A stretch of 64,000 nucleotides of DNA from Wenzhouxiangella sp. XN24 (GTDB lineage: Bacteria > Pseudomonadota > Gammaproteobacteria > Steroidobacterales > XN24): contig NZ_JAAMFG010000035.1 in the NCBI RefSeq assembly GCF_011064545.1, forward strand, positions 62,001-126,000, given 5' to 3'. Shown piece by piece: positions 48,503 to 57,732 of the stretch. The position numbers and the translations under genes are program-made. Each line of letters begins with the position of its first letter. Position 1 is the first letter of the stretch. A model generated the notes under the pieces. It did no database searches. It saw only the letters and a program-made list of their open reading frames with translations, and was not told where the DNA came from.

Positions 48503-50199
48503 CGCTCGATCTCCCGCAATGCCCCGTCGGCCAGCAGCAATGCCCGGTCGGCCCAGCGCAAGGCGAGCGCGCTGTGGCTGGCGCAGATCACCGTCATCGG
48601 TCCGGCCGCGAGCGCGCGGTCCAGGTCGGCCCAGAACTGTTGCTCGGTGTCCGCATCGAGGCTGGCCGTCGGCTCGTCGAGCAACAGCAGCGGCCGAGGC
48701 GCCAGCAATACTCGCGCGAGGGCGATGCGCCGCGCCTGCCCGCCCGAGACGCCGAGCCCGTCCTGCCCGAGAAGGGTGTCGAGTCCGGCCGGGAGCGTGG
48801 CGAGAAAGCGCTCCAGCCCGGCGAGGGCGACGGCGCGTCGCAGCGCCGCGTCGTCGGCGGGATGCCCGAGCAGGATGTTGTCGCGAATGCTGGCGGCGTA
48901 GAGGAACGGCTGTTGTCCGAGATAGGCGCGGACCCGGCTGAGCTGGGTGCGGGTCAGGGCGGCCAGGGGCGTCTTGCCGAGCAGGATCTCGCCGGCATCG
49001 GGCTGGACGAACCCACCGACGATCGACAGCAGCGTGGATTTGCCGCTGCCGCTGGCGCCGGCGATGACGAGTTTCTGCCCCGCCGGGACGTCGAGGTCGA
49101 GGCCGGTGAACAGCGCGGGCCGGCCGGGCAGGGCGATGTGCACCTCCCGGATGTGCACCGGGCAGGCCTGCGTCGGGATCGCTTCCGCCGGGCGCGCCGG
49201 TTCCGGGCGCGCCACCGGCGCGGCGAGGACTTCGCGGATGCCTTCCGCCGCCGCGAGCGCGCCGGCCCGGTCGTGCCAGTGCTGGGCCAGGGTGCGCAGC
49301 GGGTTATAGAACTCGGGCGCCAGGAGCAGGATGAACAGGCCGGAGAAAAGGGTCAGCGTCTCGGCCGGGCCCAGCGTGATGAAGCCGAGCAGCCCCATGC
49401 CGATGTAGATCGCCAGGGTGGCGATGGCGATCGCGCTGAAATACTCCAGCACCGCGGAGGAGAGGAACGCGACCCGGAGGACGCGCATGGTGCGTGCGCG
49501 GAAGTCCTCGGCGAACGCGGCGATCCGCGCGGATTCGCGCTGCTCGGCGCCGAAGCGGCGGATGGTGTCGAGGCCGCGCAGGCGATCGAAGAACAGGCCG
49601 CTCAGGCGGCCCAGCGCCTGTTGCTGGGCGCGCACCACCTGCTGGGCGCCCATGCCGATCAGGATCATGAACGCGGGGATCAGCGGCGCGCTGAGCAGGA
49701 GCAAGGCGCCGGCCAGCCAGTTGGCCCAGAACACCGCCACGAGGATGGCCACCGGCACCACGGTCACCGTCGCCATCTGCGGCATGAAGCGGGCGTAGTG
49801 GGGATCGAGGCTTTCCACCTGTTCGATCAGCACGGTGGTCAGCGATCCCGTGCCGAGCCGGCCTTTCAGCAGCGGTCCCGCGTCGAGCATGCGCACGAAC
49901 AGTTCGCTGCGCAGCTGCTGGCGGACTTCGCCCGAGGCGCGCGCTGTCAGCACGCCGCGCACCCCGCCCACCAGCGAGCGCAAGGCGAACACCGCCAGGA
50001 GGCCGATCAGGGGGAGCTGCAGCGCGGCCAGTTCGCGCGCATCGACGACCGCGGCGGCGATGATCCAGGCCAGCAACCCGGCCTGGGCGAGGACGCAGAA
50101 GGCCTCGGCCGTCGCGAGGCCGAAAGAAGCGGGCGCCAGCCAGGCCGGCGCCCGCGATTTCAGCCAGCGGTTATGCCCTGACCGTGTTTCAGTGGCCAG
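48499..50199 (-). CDS. cydD: Thiol-reductant ABC exporter subunit CydD
   Basis: Partner of CydC. ATPase motifs: Walker A 'GASGSGKST', signature 'GVSGGQARRIALARV', Walker B 'PLLLLDEPTASLD' and switch His 'CASHSALAL'. The start is a problem. The first conventional codon (TTG at 50076) falls inside the first membrane helix, but the frame stays open upstream with coding-like sequence 'NRWLKSRAPAWLAPASFGLA' that matches the expected N-terminus. The only initiator-like codon there is a CTG at 50199, giving 566 residues and an 11-nt overlap with cydB. I annotate that start with caution. Confidence 0.85.
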   Translation of the reverse strand: MATETRSGHNRWLKSRAPAWLAPASFGLATAEAFCVLAQAGLLAWIIAAAVVDARELAALQLPLIGLLAVFALRSLVGGVRGVLTARASGEVRQQLRSELFVRMLDAGPLLKGRLGTGSLTTVLIEQVESLDPHYARFMPQMATVTVVPVAILVAVFWANWLAGALLLLSAPLIPAFMILIGMGAQQVVRAQQQALGRLSGLFFDRLRGLDTIRRFGAEQRESARIAAFAEDFRARTMRVLRVAFLSSAVLEYFSAIAIATLAIYIGMGLLGFITLGPAETLTLFSGLFILLLAPEFYNPLRTLAQHWHDRAGALAAAEGIREVLAAPVARPEPARPAEAIPTQACPVHIREVHIALPGRPALFTGLDLDVPAGQKLVIAGASGSGKSTLLSIVGGFVQPDAGEILLGKTPLAALTRTQLSRVRAYLGQQPFLYAASIRDNILLGHPADDAALRRAVALAGLERFLATLPAGLDTLLGQDGLGVSGGQARRIALARVLLAPRPLLLLDEPTASLDADTEQQFWADLDRALAAGPMTVICASHSALALRWADRALLLADGALREIER

Positions 50200-51196
50200 C
50201 GTATCCCGCCCCGCGCTTCACCTTGCCGCGGAACACCCAGTAGGTCCAGGCGGTGTAGCCGAGGACGATGGGGATCAGGAACATGAAGCCGATGAGCAGG
50301 AACAGCTGGCTGCCCGGGTCGGAGGCCGCATCCCAGAAGGTGTAGTTCGGCGGCACCGCCAGCGGCCACATCGAAATCAGGATGCCCAGGTAGAACATCG
50401 AGAACAGCGTCATCGAGCCGAGGAACGGCGCGGTCTCGGCCCGCTTCCTGAGTTGCACGAACACCCATGCGGCGAACGCGATGGTCAGCGCCGGGAAAAT
50501 CCACAGCCAGTTGACGTGGTCGAACCAGCGGGTCATGACGCGCTCGTTGGTCAACGGCGTCCAGATGCTGACCAGCACGAAGAAGCCCAGCACGATGACG
50601 AGCAGGCGCGGGGCCAGCTTGAAGGCCCAGTCCTGCGTCTTGCCCTCGGTCTTCATGATCGTCCAGGTCACGCCGAGCAGCGCATAGCCGGCCACCACGC
50701 CGAGTCCCGTCATCAGCGTGAACGGCGTCAGCCAGTCGAAGGCGCCGCCGACGTAGCGGCCATCGACGACGTTGAAGCCCTGCACGTAGGAGCCGATGAC
50801 GGCGCCCTGCGCGAAGGACGCGACGGTCGAGCCGCCGAAGAAGGCGTAATCCCACCAGTGCTTCTGCGTCGTGGCCTTGAAGCGGAACTCGAACGCGATG
50901 CCGCGGAAGATCAGCCCGGCGAGCAGCAGGAAAACCCCGATGTAGAGAGCCGGCAGGAACACCGAGTAGATCATCGGGAAGGCGGCCAGCAGGCCGGCGC
51001 CGCCGAGGATCAGCCAGGTCTCGTTGCCGTCCCACACGGGGGCGACCGAGTTCATCATCTCGTCGCGGGATTCTTCGCTCGGTGCGAAGGGGAAGAGGAT
51101 TCCGACGCCGAGGTCGAAGCCGTCCATGAGCACGTACATGAACACGCCGAAGCCGATCAGCAGCACCCAGATGAGTGTCAGGTCAATCAGTTCCAT
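50189..51196 (-). CDS. cydB: Cytochrome bd-type quinol oxidase subunit II
   Basis: Membrane subunit of the bd-type terminal oxidase, 335 residues with about eight helices ('GFGVFMYVLMDGFDLGVGIL', 'MNSVAPVWDGNETWLILGGAGL', 'GIAFEFRFKA'). The length and sequence type resemble CioB of the short-Q-loop oxidases (335 residues in Pseudomonas) as well as CydB. It starts two nt after cydA and is followed by cydD. No small CydX-like ORF is visible after it. Confidence 0.93.
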   Translation of the reverse strand: MELIDLTLIWVLLIGFGVFMYVLMDGFDLGVGILFPFAPSEESRDEMMNSVAPVWDGNETWLILGGAGLLAAFPMIYSVFLPALYIGVFLLLAGLIFRGIAFEFRFKATTQKHWWDYAFFGGSTVASFAQGAVIGSYVQGFNVVDGRYVGGAFDWLTPFTLMTGLGVVAGYALLGVTWTIMKTEGKTQDWAFKLAPRLLVIVLGFFVLVSIWTPLTNERVMTRWFDHVNWLWIFPALTIAFAAWVFVQLRKRAETAPFLGSMTLFSMFYLGILISMWPLAVPPNYTFWDAASDPGSQLFLLIGFMFLIPIVLGYTAWTYWVFRGKVKRGAGYAGH

Positions 51197-51198
51197 GT

Positions 51199-52602
51199 TC
51201 AGCTCCTTGCCGGTTCGGGCGAATCATCCAGGGGCGTGGAGACTGCCGACCAGGGGCGCTTGGGCCGGCCTTCCTCGGAATCTTTCTCTTCGGGCGTCGG
51301 CCCGGCGATGATGACCTTGCGCAGGTAGAAGACACCGGCGGCGAACACGATCGCGTAGACCGCGATGTAGCCGATCAGCGTGACCAGGGCCATCCAGCCC
51401 GTCAGGGACGGGGTGAGGCCTTCGCCGACCGTCATCATGCCCTGGATGATCCAGGGCTGGCGGCCCACTTCGGTAACGAACCAGCCTGCGAGCACCGCCA
51501 CGAAGGGCAGCGGGATCATGTAGCTGAGGATCTTGAGCAGGCCGCGCGACTCGTAAAGCGTGCCGCGGAACAGCTTCCATGCGCCCGCGAGCGCGACGGC
51601 GATCATCAGCATGCCGATCGCCACCATGATGCGGAAACTCCAGAACACGATGCCCACCGGCGGGCGCTCCTCGCGGGGCACCGAGGTCAGGCCCACGACC
51701 TCGCCGTCCCATTCATGCGTGAGGATCAGGCTGGCGAGCTTCGGGATGCCGATCTCCAGGTGATTGGTCTCGTTCTCGGCGTCGGGAATGGCGAACAGGA
51801 ACAGCGGCACGCCGGTGCTCGTTTCCCAGTGGCCTTCCATCGCCGCGACCTTGATGGGCTGCTCTTCGAGCGTGTTGAGCCCGTGCATGTCGCCGGTCAA
51901 CAGCTGCAACGGCGTCGCGACCGCCAGCATGATGATGCACATCTTGAGGGCTTTCTGCGCCATCGCCTCGTGCCGGCCGCGCAACAGGTACCACGCGCTC
52001 ACGCCGGCGACCACGAAGCCGCCCGTGATGAAGGACGCGAGGGCGAAGTGGACGAAGCGATAGGGGAAGGAGGAATTGAAGATCGCCTGGGTCCAGGAGG
52101 TCATCTGGATCATTCCGTCGACCATCTCCACGCCCGCCGGGGTCTGCATCCAGCTGTTGGCGGCCAGGATCCAGAACGACGAGATGAAGGTGCCGACGGC
52201 GACCATGCAGGCGGCGAACAGGTGCATGCCGTGCGGCACCTTCTCGCGCCCGAACAGCAGCACCCCGAGGAACGTCGCCTCGAGGAAGAACGCCGTGACC
52301 ACCTCGTAGGCCAGGATCGGGCCGATGAAGTTGGAAGCCGAATAGGAGAAGTTGCTCCAGTTGGTGCCGAACTGGAAGGCCATCACGATGCCCGACACGA
52401 CGCCCATGCCGAACACGACGGCGAAAATCTTGATCCAGAACTTGGAGAGTTCCAGGTAGACGGGGTTTTCGGTCTTGAAGTAAAGGCCTTCGAGCACCGC
52501 GATGTAGGCGGCGAGGCCGATGCTGAATACCGGGAAGATCGCGTGGAATGAGACGACAAACGCGAACTGGATGCGTGAAATCAACAGTGGATCGAGTTCC
52601 AT
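51199..52602 (-). CDS. cydA: Cytochrome bd-type quinol oxidase subunit I
   Basis: Quinol-oxidising, haem-bearing subunit. H20 in '[19 protein letters not shown]' is the haem b595/d axial position; 'GRQPW' and '[15 protein letters not shown]' are other family blocks. I use the ATG at 52602, with AGGGAG upstream, giving 467 residues; the frame extends further but without CydA-like sequence. The periplasmic Q-loop is short, so the enzyme resembles the cyanide-insensitive CioA subtype rather than the long-loop E. coli CydA; this is an inference from length. First gene of cydABDC. Confidence 0.94.
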   Translation of the reverse strand: MELDPLLISRIQFAFVVSFHAIFPVFSIGLAAYIAVLEGLYFKTENPVYLELSKFWIKIFAVVFGMGVVSGIVMAFQFGTNWSNFSYSASNFIGPILAYEVVTAFFLEATFLGVLLFGREKVPHGMHLFAACMVAVGTFISSFWILAANSWMQTPAGVEMVDGMIQMTSWTQAIFNSSFPYRFVHFALASFITGGFVVAGVSAWYLLRGRHEAMAQKALKMCIIMLAVATPLQLLTGDMHGLNTLEEQPIKVAAMEGHWETSTGVPLFLFAIPDAENETNHLEIGIPKLASLILTHEWDGEVVGLTSVPREERPPVGIVFWSFRIMVAIGMLMIAVALAGAWKLFRGTLYESRGLLKILSYMIPLPFVAVLAGWFVTEVGRQPWIIQGMMTVGEGLTPSLTGWMALVTLIGYIAVYAIVFAAGVFYLRKVIIAGPTPEEKDSEEGRPKRPWSAVSTPLDDSPEPARS

Positions 52603-52634
52603 CGGCACGGCTCCCTGTGAATGCTGGGCGATAT

Positions 52635-52647
52635 GATACATCGTATC
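52635..52647. promoter_or_regulatory. Dyad GATAC-N3-GTATC upstream of cydA
   Basis: A perfect 5-bp dyad 33–45 nt before the cydA start, within the longer partial palindrome GCGATA…TATCGC. On the minus strand TATCAT inside it could be a −10 box. It may be an operator for the oxidase operon. No FNR/ANR-type TTGAT-N4-ATCAA site was found. Confidence 0.35.
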
Positions 52648-52731
52648 GCGCTGATATGGCGCCGGTTTCGCCATGGCGGGCACGATGTGCTTCAAGACAG
52701 CATTCGTCGCAGGAGACCGGGCCGTTTCCGA

Positions 52732-52760
52732 TTGACCTTGCGAGGTGCGCTTGTTATAAA
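52732..52760 (+). promoter_or_regulatory. Sigma70 promoter for hupB
   Basis: TTGACC (52732–52737), 17 nt, TATAAA (52755–52760): a near-consensus promoter, fitting an abundant nucleoid protein. Initiation near 52767 leaves a leader of about 177 nt before hupB. The remainder of the 341-nt cydA–hupB gap shows no gene. Confidence 0.75.
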
Positions 52761-52943
52761 TCGCAGTCTTTCACGGCGCTCGATCGAATGGCCCGCCGCA
52801 TCGGCGGGCCAATCAGTTTAGGGACGAGGAAAAAGGCGCCACCCGGATCCGCAGTGCGACAAGGCAGCGAGATTCCGGCGGGGGGAGAAACGGGGACCGC
52901 CATGCGGTTCGTGGTCACACATACAGAATTTGAAGGTAACCTG

Positions 52944-53216
52944 ATGAACAAGGGCGAATTGATCGAGGCCGTGGCGACCGCCGCCGACCTCACCAAGGCT
53001 GATGCAACGAAGGCCGTGGAAGCGTTTGTAGACACCGTGACCAAGGCACTGAAGAAGGGCGACCAGGTCGCGATCGTCGGTTTCGGCAGCTTCTCGGTGA
53101 AATCCCGCGCAGCCCGCCAGGGCCGCAACCCGAAGACGGGCGATCCCATCAACATCCCCGCGAGTCGCGTCCCCGGTTTCAAGGCTGGCAAAGCCCTGAA
53201 GGACGCAGTAAACTAG
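52944..53216 (+). CDS. hupB: HU family DNA-binding protein
   Basis: Small histone-like protein of 90 residues that bends and compacts DNA. '[28 protein letters not shown]' and the DNA-binding arm '[38 protein letters not shown]' match HU-beta. A ribosome-binding GAAGGT lies before ATG 52944. In most gammaproteobacteria hupB directly follows lon; here the cyd operon intervenes. Two tRNAs follow 20 nt later. Confidence 0.97.
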   Translation: MNKGELIEAVATAADLTKADATKAVEAFVDTVTKALKKGDQVAIVGFGSFSVKSRAARQGRNPKTGDPINIPASRVPGFKAGKALKDAVN

Positions 53217-53236
53217 CGCGCCCTCCCGGGGAGCGC

Positions 53237-53312
53237 GGGTGCTTAGCTCAGCTGGGAGAGCGTCGCCTTTACACGGCGAAGGTCGAAGGTTCGATCCCTT
53301 CAGCACCCACCA
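53237..53312 (+). tRNA. tRNA-Val(TAC)
   Basis: 76-nt cloverleaf: acceptor GGGTGCT/AGCACCC, discriminator A, encoded CCA. Anticodon stem TCGCC/GGCGA with loop TTTACAC, anticodon TAC. Lies between hupB and tRNA-Asp. Confidence 0.95.
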
Positions 53313-53323
53313 GGTTGAGTTCA

Positions 53324-53400
53324 GGAGCGGTAGTTCAGTTGGTTAGAATACCGGCCTGTCACGCCGGGGGTCGCGGGTTCGAGTCCCGTCCGCTCCGCCA
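53324..53400 (+). tRNA. tRNA-Asp(GTC)
   Basis: 77-nt cloverleaf: acceptor GGAGCGG/CCGCTCC, discriminator G, encoded CCA. Anticodon loop CTGTCAC gives GTC. Followed directly by a terminator. Confidence 0.95.
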
Positions 53401-53403
53401 ATG

Positions 53404-53438
53404 AACGAAAGGGCGCCCGCGTGGCGCCCTTTCATTTT
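53404..53438 (+). terminator. Terminator after tRNA-Asp
   Basis: Perfect 11-bp stem GAAAGGGCGCC (53407–53417) with GGCGCCCTTTC (53423–53433), CGCGT loop, followed by ATTTT. It closes the hupB–tRNA-Val–tRNA-Asp unit before ppiD. Confidence 0.85.
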
Positions 53439-53484
53439 CCGGGTCCGGCCGCCGCCGGATCCGACCGGATAGCCGAGACAGTTC

Positions 53485-55371
53485 ATGCTGCAGAAAATCA
53501 GAGAGAAGATCACCGGCTGGGTCGCCTGGACGATCGTCATCACCATCGGCCTCGTGTTCGCCGTCTGGGGTATCGACCTGAGTTTCACTCCCCGTCCCGT
53601 CGCCGCCAAGGTCGAGGGCGTGGAAGTGCCGGTCGAACCGGTGCGTCGTGCCTACCAGGAGCAGGTGAGCCGTTTTCAGCAGGCGTTCCGCGGCGATGTG
53701 CCCGAGGAGATCGCCGGCGAGATCCGCCGCGGCGTGATCGAGCAGTTCGTCAGCCGCACGCTGCTCCAGCAGCGGGTGGAAGCCCAGGGTTATCGCATCG
53801 GCGACGGTGCGCTCATGGACTACATCCAGGGCATCGAGTTTTTCCAGGTGGACGGCCAGTTCAGCATGGACGCCTATCGCGCCGCGCTGGCCGGCGCCGG
53901 CTACACCGCGCCGATGTTCGAGGCCGAGCAGCGCAGTCTGCTGCAGGTGCAGCAGTTGCAGGATGCCGTCGTGCTGTCTTCTTTCGTCACCAGCGATGAA
54001 ATCGAGCAGCGCGTGGCGTTGCAGCGCCAGTTGCGCGAGGTCGAATGGGTCGCCTTGCCGCTGGAGCGCTTCCTCGAGGAAGTCGAGGTCACCGACGCCG
54101 AGGTCGAAGCCCGCTACGCGGAAAGCAGCGAGCGCTGGATGACGCCGGAGACCGTGGACCTTTCCTATATCGAGGTGAAACTCGACGAGCTCGCCGCGGA
54201 CATCGCGGTTTCCGACGAGCGGTTACGCGAATTCTACGAGACCGAACGGGCGCGCGAGCCGGAGCGCTACAGCGGCCGCGAGCGCCGCAAGGCGGCGCAC
54301 ATCCTGCTGGGCCCGGGTGACGACGCCGAAGCGCGGCTCGAGGCCCTGCGGGAGCGGCTGGCGGCCGGCGAGGACTTCGCCACGCTGGCGGCCGAAGTGT
54401 CGGAGGATCCCGGCTCGGCGCGCGCCGGCGGCGATCTCGGCTGGGTCGAGCGCGGCATGATGGTGCCGGCCTTCGAGGAGGCGCTGTTCGCCCTCGAGGA
54501 GGGGACGATCAGCGCGCCGGTGCGCACCGAGTTCGGCTGGCACCTGATCCGTGTCGACGAGATCGAAAAACTCGGCGGCACCACGTTCGAGGAGGCGCGC
54601 GAGGAGTTGCTGGCCAACTTCCGGCGTCGCCAGGCGGAAGACCGCTTTTACGACGACGCGGAAGAGCTCGCCCGTATCGCCTTCGAGAATCCCGGCAGCC
54701 TGGTGCCGGCGGCGACCGAGCTCGGTTACGAGATCCGCACCGTGGAGGGCGTGAGCCGCGCGGGCGGGCCGGGGATCGCCGCGAGTCCGGAAGTCATCGC
54801 CGCGGCCTGGAGCGAGGCGGTGCGCACGGAAGGCGAGAACAGCGAGCTGCTCGAGCTCGCCGACGGGCATGCCGTGGTCCTGCGGGTCGCCGATACGCAT
54901 CCTGCCGAGCTGCGCCCGCTGCAGGACGTCGCGGAGCAGATCAAGGCCGAATTGCAGCGCGAGAAGGCGGCTGCTGAGGCGCGCGAAACGGGTGAGCAGG
55001 CCCGCGCCCGCCTGGCGGCCGGCGAGCCCGTCGCCGACGTGGCGGAGTCGCTGTCGGCCGATTTCGTCGCGGGGATCACCGTGGTGCGCGACGACGCGAC
55101 CGTCCCGCCGGCTGTCGCCCGCGCTGCGTTCGAAGCGCCCGCGCCGTCCGGCGACGGCGCCGCCGTGGTGGCCACGGAGGGGGCCAATGGCTACTTCGTC
55201 GTGAAGGTATTGTCGGTGACCCCGGGCGGGATCGACCTGCTGCGACCGGAGGAGCTCCAGGAGTTGCGCAACCAGGCGCGGGGCGCGCGCGCTTCGCAGG
55301 AGCTGCAGTCCTATCTCGAGGACATGCGCGAGAACGCGGACGTCACGATCTTCGAGAGCGCCCTGGAGTAG
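53485..55371 (+). CDS. ppiD: Periplasmic chaperone/isomerase PpiD
   Basis: Membrane-anchored periplasmic folding factor associated with the Sec translocon. One N-terminal transmembrane helix (about 10–32), a SurA-like N-terminal chaperone region (about 36–190), a parvulin-type domain (about 265–360: '[22 protein letters not shown]' … '[11 protein letters not shown]') and a C-terminal domain. Length 628 (E. coli 623). Position downstream of hupB is conserved in gammaproteobacteria. Confidence 0.94.
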   Translation: MLQKIREKITGWVAWTIVITIGLVFAVWGIDLSFTPRPVAAKVEGVEVPVEPVRRAYQEQVSRFQQAFRGDVPEEIAGEIRRGVIEQFVSRTLLQQRVEAQGYRIGDGALMDYIQGIEFFQVDGQFSMDAYRAALAGAGYTAPMFEAEQRSLLQVQQLQDAVVLSSFVTSDEIEQRVALQRQLREVEWVALPLERFLEEVEVTDAEVEARYAESSERWMTPETVDLSYIEVKLDELAADIAVSDERLREFYETERAREPERYSGRERRKAAHILLGPGDDAEARLEALRERLAAGEDFATLAAEVSEDPGSARAGGDLGWVERGMMVPAFEEALFALEEGTISAPVRTEFGWHLIRVDEIEKLGGTTFEEAREELLANFRRRQAEDRFYDDAEELARIAFENPGSLVPAATELGYEIRTVEGVSRAGGPGIAASPEVIAAAWSEAVRTEGENSELLELADGHAVVLRVADTHPAELRPLQDVAEQIKAELQREKAAAEARETGEQARARLAAGEPVADVAESLSADFVAGITVVRDDATVPPAVARAAFEAPAPSGDGAAVVATEGANGYFVVKVLSVTPGGIDLLRPEELQELRNQARGARASQELQSYLEDMRENADVTIFESALE

Positions 55372-55414
55372 TCCGGTCGCGCCGCGCGCGCGTCGATCCT
55401 GATAACATTCGGCG

Positions 55415-56722
55415 ATGCGCAAGCTGCAGCTTCACTGGCAGATCCTCATCGCGATCCTCGTCGGGATCGCCGCAGGCTGGCTGAGCGGCACGGAGGCCGG
55501 GCTGTTCGGCGTCAGCTTCTTCAGCGTCTACGACTTCGTCGGCACGCTGTTCATCAACGCGCTCAAGATGCTGATCGTCCCGCTGATCGTCTCCTCGATC
55601 ATCGTCGGCGTCGCCGGCATCGGGGGCGGCGGCAACCTCGGCCGGCTCGGCGGCAAGACGCTGGTGTTCTACGGCCTGACGTCGATGTTGGCGATCCTCG
55701 TCGGCCTCGTGCTCGTGAATCTCGTGCAACCGGGGATCGTGAACGGCGAGCCGGCGCGCGACCTGCTCGCGCTGGAGAGCAGCACGCGGGCCGTCGCCGA
55801 GAGCGTCGGCGCCGCGGCGGGCGCGGGCGGGGGCGGGCAGCTGGCGCAGATGTTCCTCAGCATGGTGCCGCCCAACATCATCGCCGCCGCCGCCAACGGC
55901 CAGATGCTGGGGCTGATCTTCTTCAGCATCGTGTTCGGTTATTTCATGACGCGCGTCGGCCACGAGCACGGCGACACGATGTACCGTTTCTGGGACGCCC
56001 TGTTCGCGATCATGATGAAGATCACGACCTGGGTGATGGCTTTCGCCCCCATCGGGGTGTTCGGCCTCGTCGCACGCACCGTGGCGCAGACCGGCTTCGA
56101 CGCCGCGCGGCCCTTGGTCATATTCAGCCTGACGGTGCTGGGCGCGCTGGCGGTGCACGCGCTGCTGACGATCCCGCTGCTGGTGCGACTGGTCGCGCGG
56201 GCCAGCCCCGTGGCGCTGTACCGCGCCGCCGCCCCGGCGCTGCTGACCGCGTTTTCCACGGCCTCGTCGTCGGCGACGCTGCCGATCACGATGGACGCCA
56301 TGGAACGGCGCGCGGGCGTGTCGAACCGCGTGTCGAGTTTCGTCCTCCCGCTGGGCGCCACCATCAACATGAACGGCACTGCGCTCTACGAGTGCGTGGC
56401 GGCGATGTTCATCGCCCAGGCCTACGGGCTGGAGCTGTCCTTCGGCATCCAGTTCGTGATCGTCGTCACCGCGCTGGTCACGTCGATCGGCGTCGCGGGC
56501 ATTCCCTCGGCCTCGCTGGTGGCGATCGCCATCATCCTCGCGGCCGTCGGCCTGCCGGTCGAGGCGATCGGCGTGCTGTTCGTCTTCGACCGCATCCTCG
56601 ACATGGCGCGCACCGCCATCAACATCCTCGGCGACTGCACCTGCGCCGTGATCGTCGCGACCCTGGAGGGCGAGGAAGGGGTGTTGAAAGGCGAGACGCC
56701 GGAGCAGCCGGCCCGGGCCTGA
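55415..56722 (+). CDS. Dicarboxylate/amino acid:cation symporter
   Basis: DAACS-family Na+ or H+ coupled transporter of 435 residues (GltP/GltT/DctA type). Family motifs: Ser-rich HP1 'FSTASSSATLP', TM7 'GATINMNGTALYE', HP2 'GIPSAS' and TM8 'NILGDCTCAV' with the substrate-binding Asp. Substrate (glutamate, aspartate or C4-dicarboxylate) cannot be decided by eye; the TM8 Asp–Cys lacks the Arg seen in many acidic amino-acid carriers, so a neutral amino acid is also possible. Stands alone, 43 nt after ppiD. Confidence 0.9.
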   Translation: MRKLQLHWQILIAILVGIAAGWLSGTEAGLFGVSFFSVYDFVGTLFINALKMLIVPLIVSSIIVGVAGIGGGGNLGRLGGKTLVFYGLTSMLAILVGLVLVNLVQPGIVNGEPARDLLALESSTRAVAESVGAAAGAGGGGQLAQMFLSMVPPNIIAAAANGQMLGLIFFSIVFGYFMTRVGHEHGDTMYRFWDALFAIMMKITTWVMAFAPIGVFGLVARTVAQTGFDAARPLVIFSLTVLGALAVHALLTIPLLVRLVARASPVALYRAAAPALLTAFSTASSSATLPITMDAMERRAGVSNRVSSFVLPLGATINMNGTALYECVAAMFIAQAYGLELSFGIQFVIVVTALVTSIGVAGIPSASLVAIAIILAAVGLPVEAIGVLFVFDRILDMARTAINILGDCTCAVIVATLEGEEGVLKGETPEQPARA

Positions 56723-56809
56723 GAGGACGGTAACGAAGATCCCGCGCAGGCTGTCGCGCTGCGTCTCGCCTGCAGATGGACCGTGCGGAGCCTGGCGCCA
56801 GCCCGGCCG

Positions 56810-57661
56810 TCAGATCGCCAGCGCCGCCGGATCGACGGCGGGCTCGGCCGAGGCCGGTGCGGGCCGCGTCCAGTACACGTCATGGGTGGCGCCGCTGGCC
56901 AGCAGCGCGGCGCGATCCACCGGCGTCACGCCGCCGTCGCGCAACACCGCGGGCGAGAAGCCCAGTTCCACCAGCAGGTCGAGCATGCCCGCCGGATGCA
57001 CATCGAGCTGTTCGAGGCGCGCGGGCGAAAACTCGGTGAGCAGCGCCTTGCAGCGCCCGAGAGTCTCCAGCGCCCCGCGCAGGGCGAAATACTCGAATCC
57101 CTCGACGCCGATCTTGATGAAGCCGACGGGCTGATGCTCGAGGCCGTGGCTGCGGCAGTAGTCGTCCAGGCTGACCATCTCGATCGGCAGCGGGGCGGTA
57201 CCCCGGCCGCCGAACAGGGCGGCGCCGGTGCGGCGCCGCGCCCCGTAGCGATGCAGCACGGCGGTGCCCGAGCCTTCGCCTACGGCGGCGCCGACGACCG
57301 TCACGGCATCGGCGCGATTGCGGCTCGCGTTCTCCTGCAGCAGCCCCCGCGCCCAGGGATCCGGCTCGAAGGCATGGATGCTCGTGCCGCGGGGCGCGAT
57401 GCGTGCGAGAAGGAGCGAGTACCAGCCGATGCTCGCGCCGATGTCGAACACCAGCTCGTCGGGCTCCAGTTGCAGGCGGGTCGCCAGGAGGTCGATGACC
57501 TCAGGCGCGTGCATCCGGTCGGCATAGAGATGCCGCCCGACCGGGTCGTCCGCCGGCACTCGCAGTTCGAGGTCGAATTCCGGGACCTGGGCCAGCAGCG
57601 TGCGCCGCCCGAGCATGAAGCGTTGGACGAGGAAGGCGGCCGAGCGAAGCGGGTTGGACAT
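56810..57661 (-). CDS. FkbM family methyltransferase
   Basis: SAM-dependent O-methyltransferase-like protein of 283 residues. SAM motif 'LVFDIGASIGWYSLLLARI' (about 80–98), acidic 'IHAFEPDPWARGLLQEN' and the FkbM block 'VGFIKIGVEGFEYFALRGA', where Ile-Gly-Val-Glu replaces the usual IDVEG (Asp to Gly). FkbM proteins methylate sugars or other small molecules; the target here is unknown and no glycan cluster is nearby. The altered acidic residue makes activity less certain. Confidence 0.82.
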   Translation of the reverse strand: MSNPLRSAAFLVQRFMLGRRTLLAQVPEFDLELRVPADDPVGRHLYADRMHAPEVIDLLATRLQLEPDELVFDIGASIGWYSLLLARIAPRGTSIHAFEPDPWARGLLQENASRNRADAVTVVGAAVGEGSGTAVLHRYGARRRTGAALFGGRGTAPLPIEMVSLDDYCRSHGLEHQPVGFIKIGVEGFEYFALRGALETLGRCKALLTEFSPARLEQLDVHPAGMLDLLVELGFSPAVLRDGGVTPVDRAALLASGATHDVYWTRPAPASAEPAVDPAALAI

Positions 57662-57732
57662 GGCTGGCGGCAGTTTGCGACGGGAGGCGTGGAGAATCCG
57701 GAGTGCGGGAGGGCAGACGCGCGGCCGGCCGC

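Noticed and set aside
52603-52695. N-terminal extension of cydA to 498 residues
   Set aside because: The extra 31 residues do not resemble CydA; ATG 52602 has a good ribosome-binding site and starts at the first helix.
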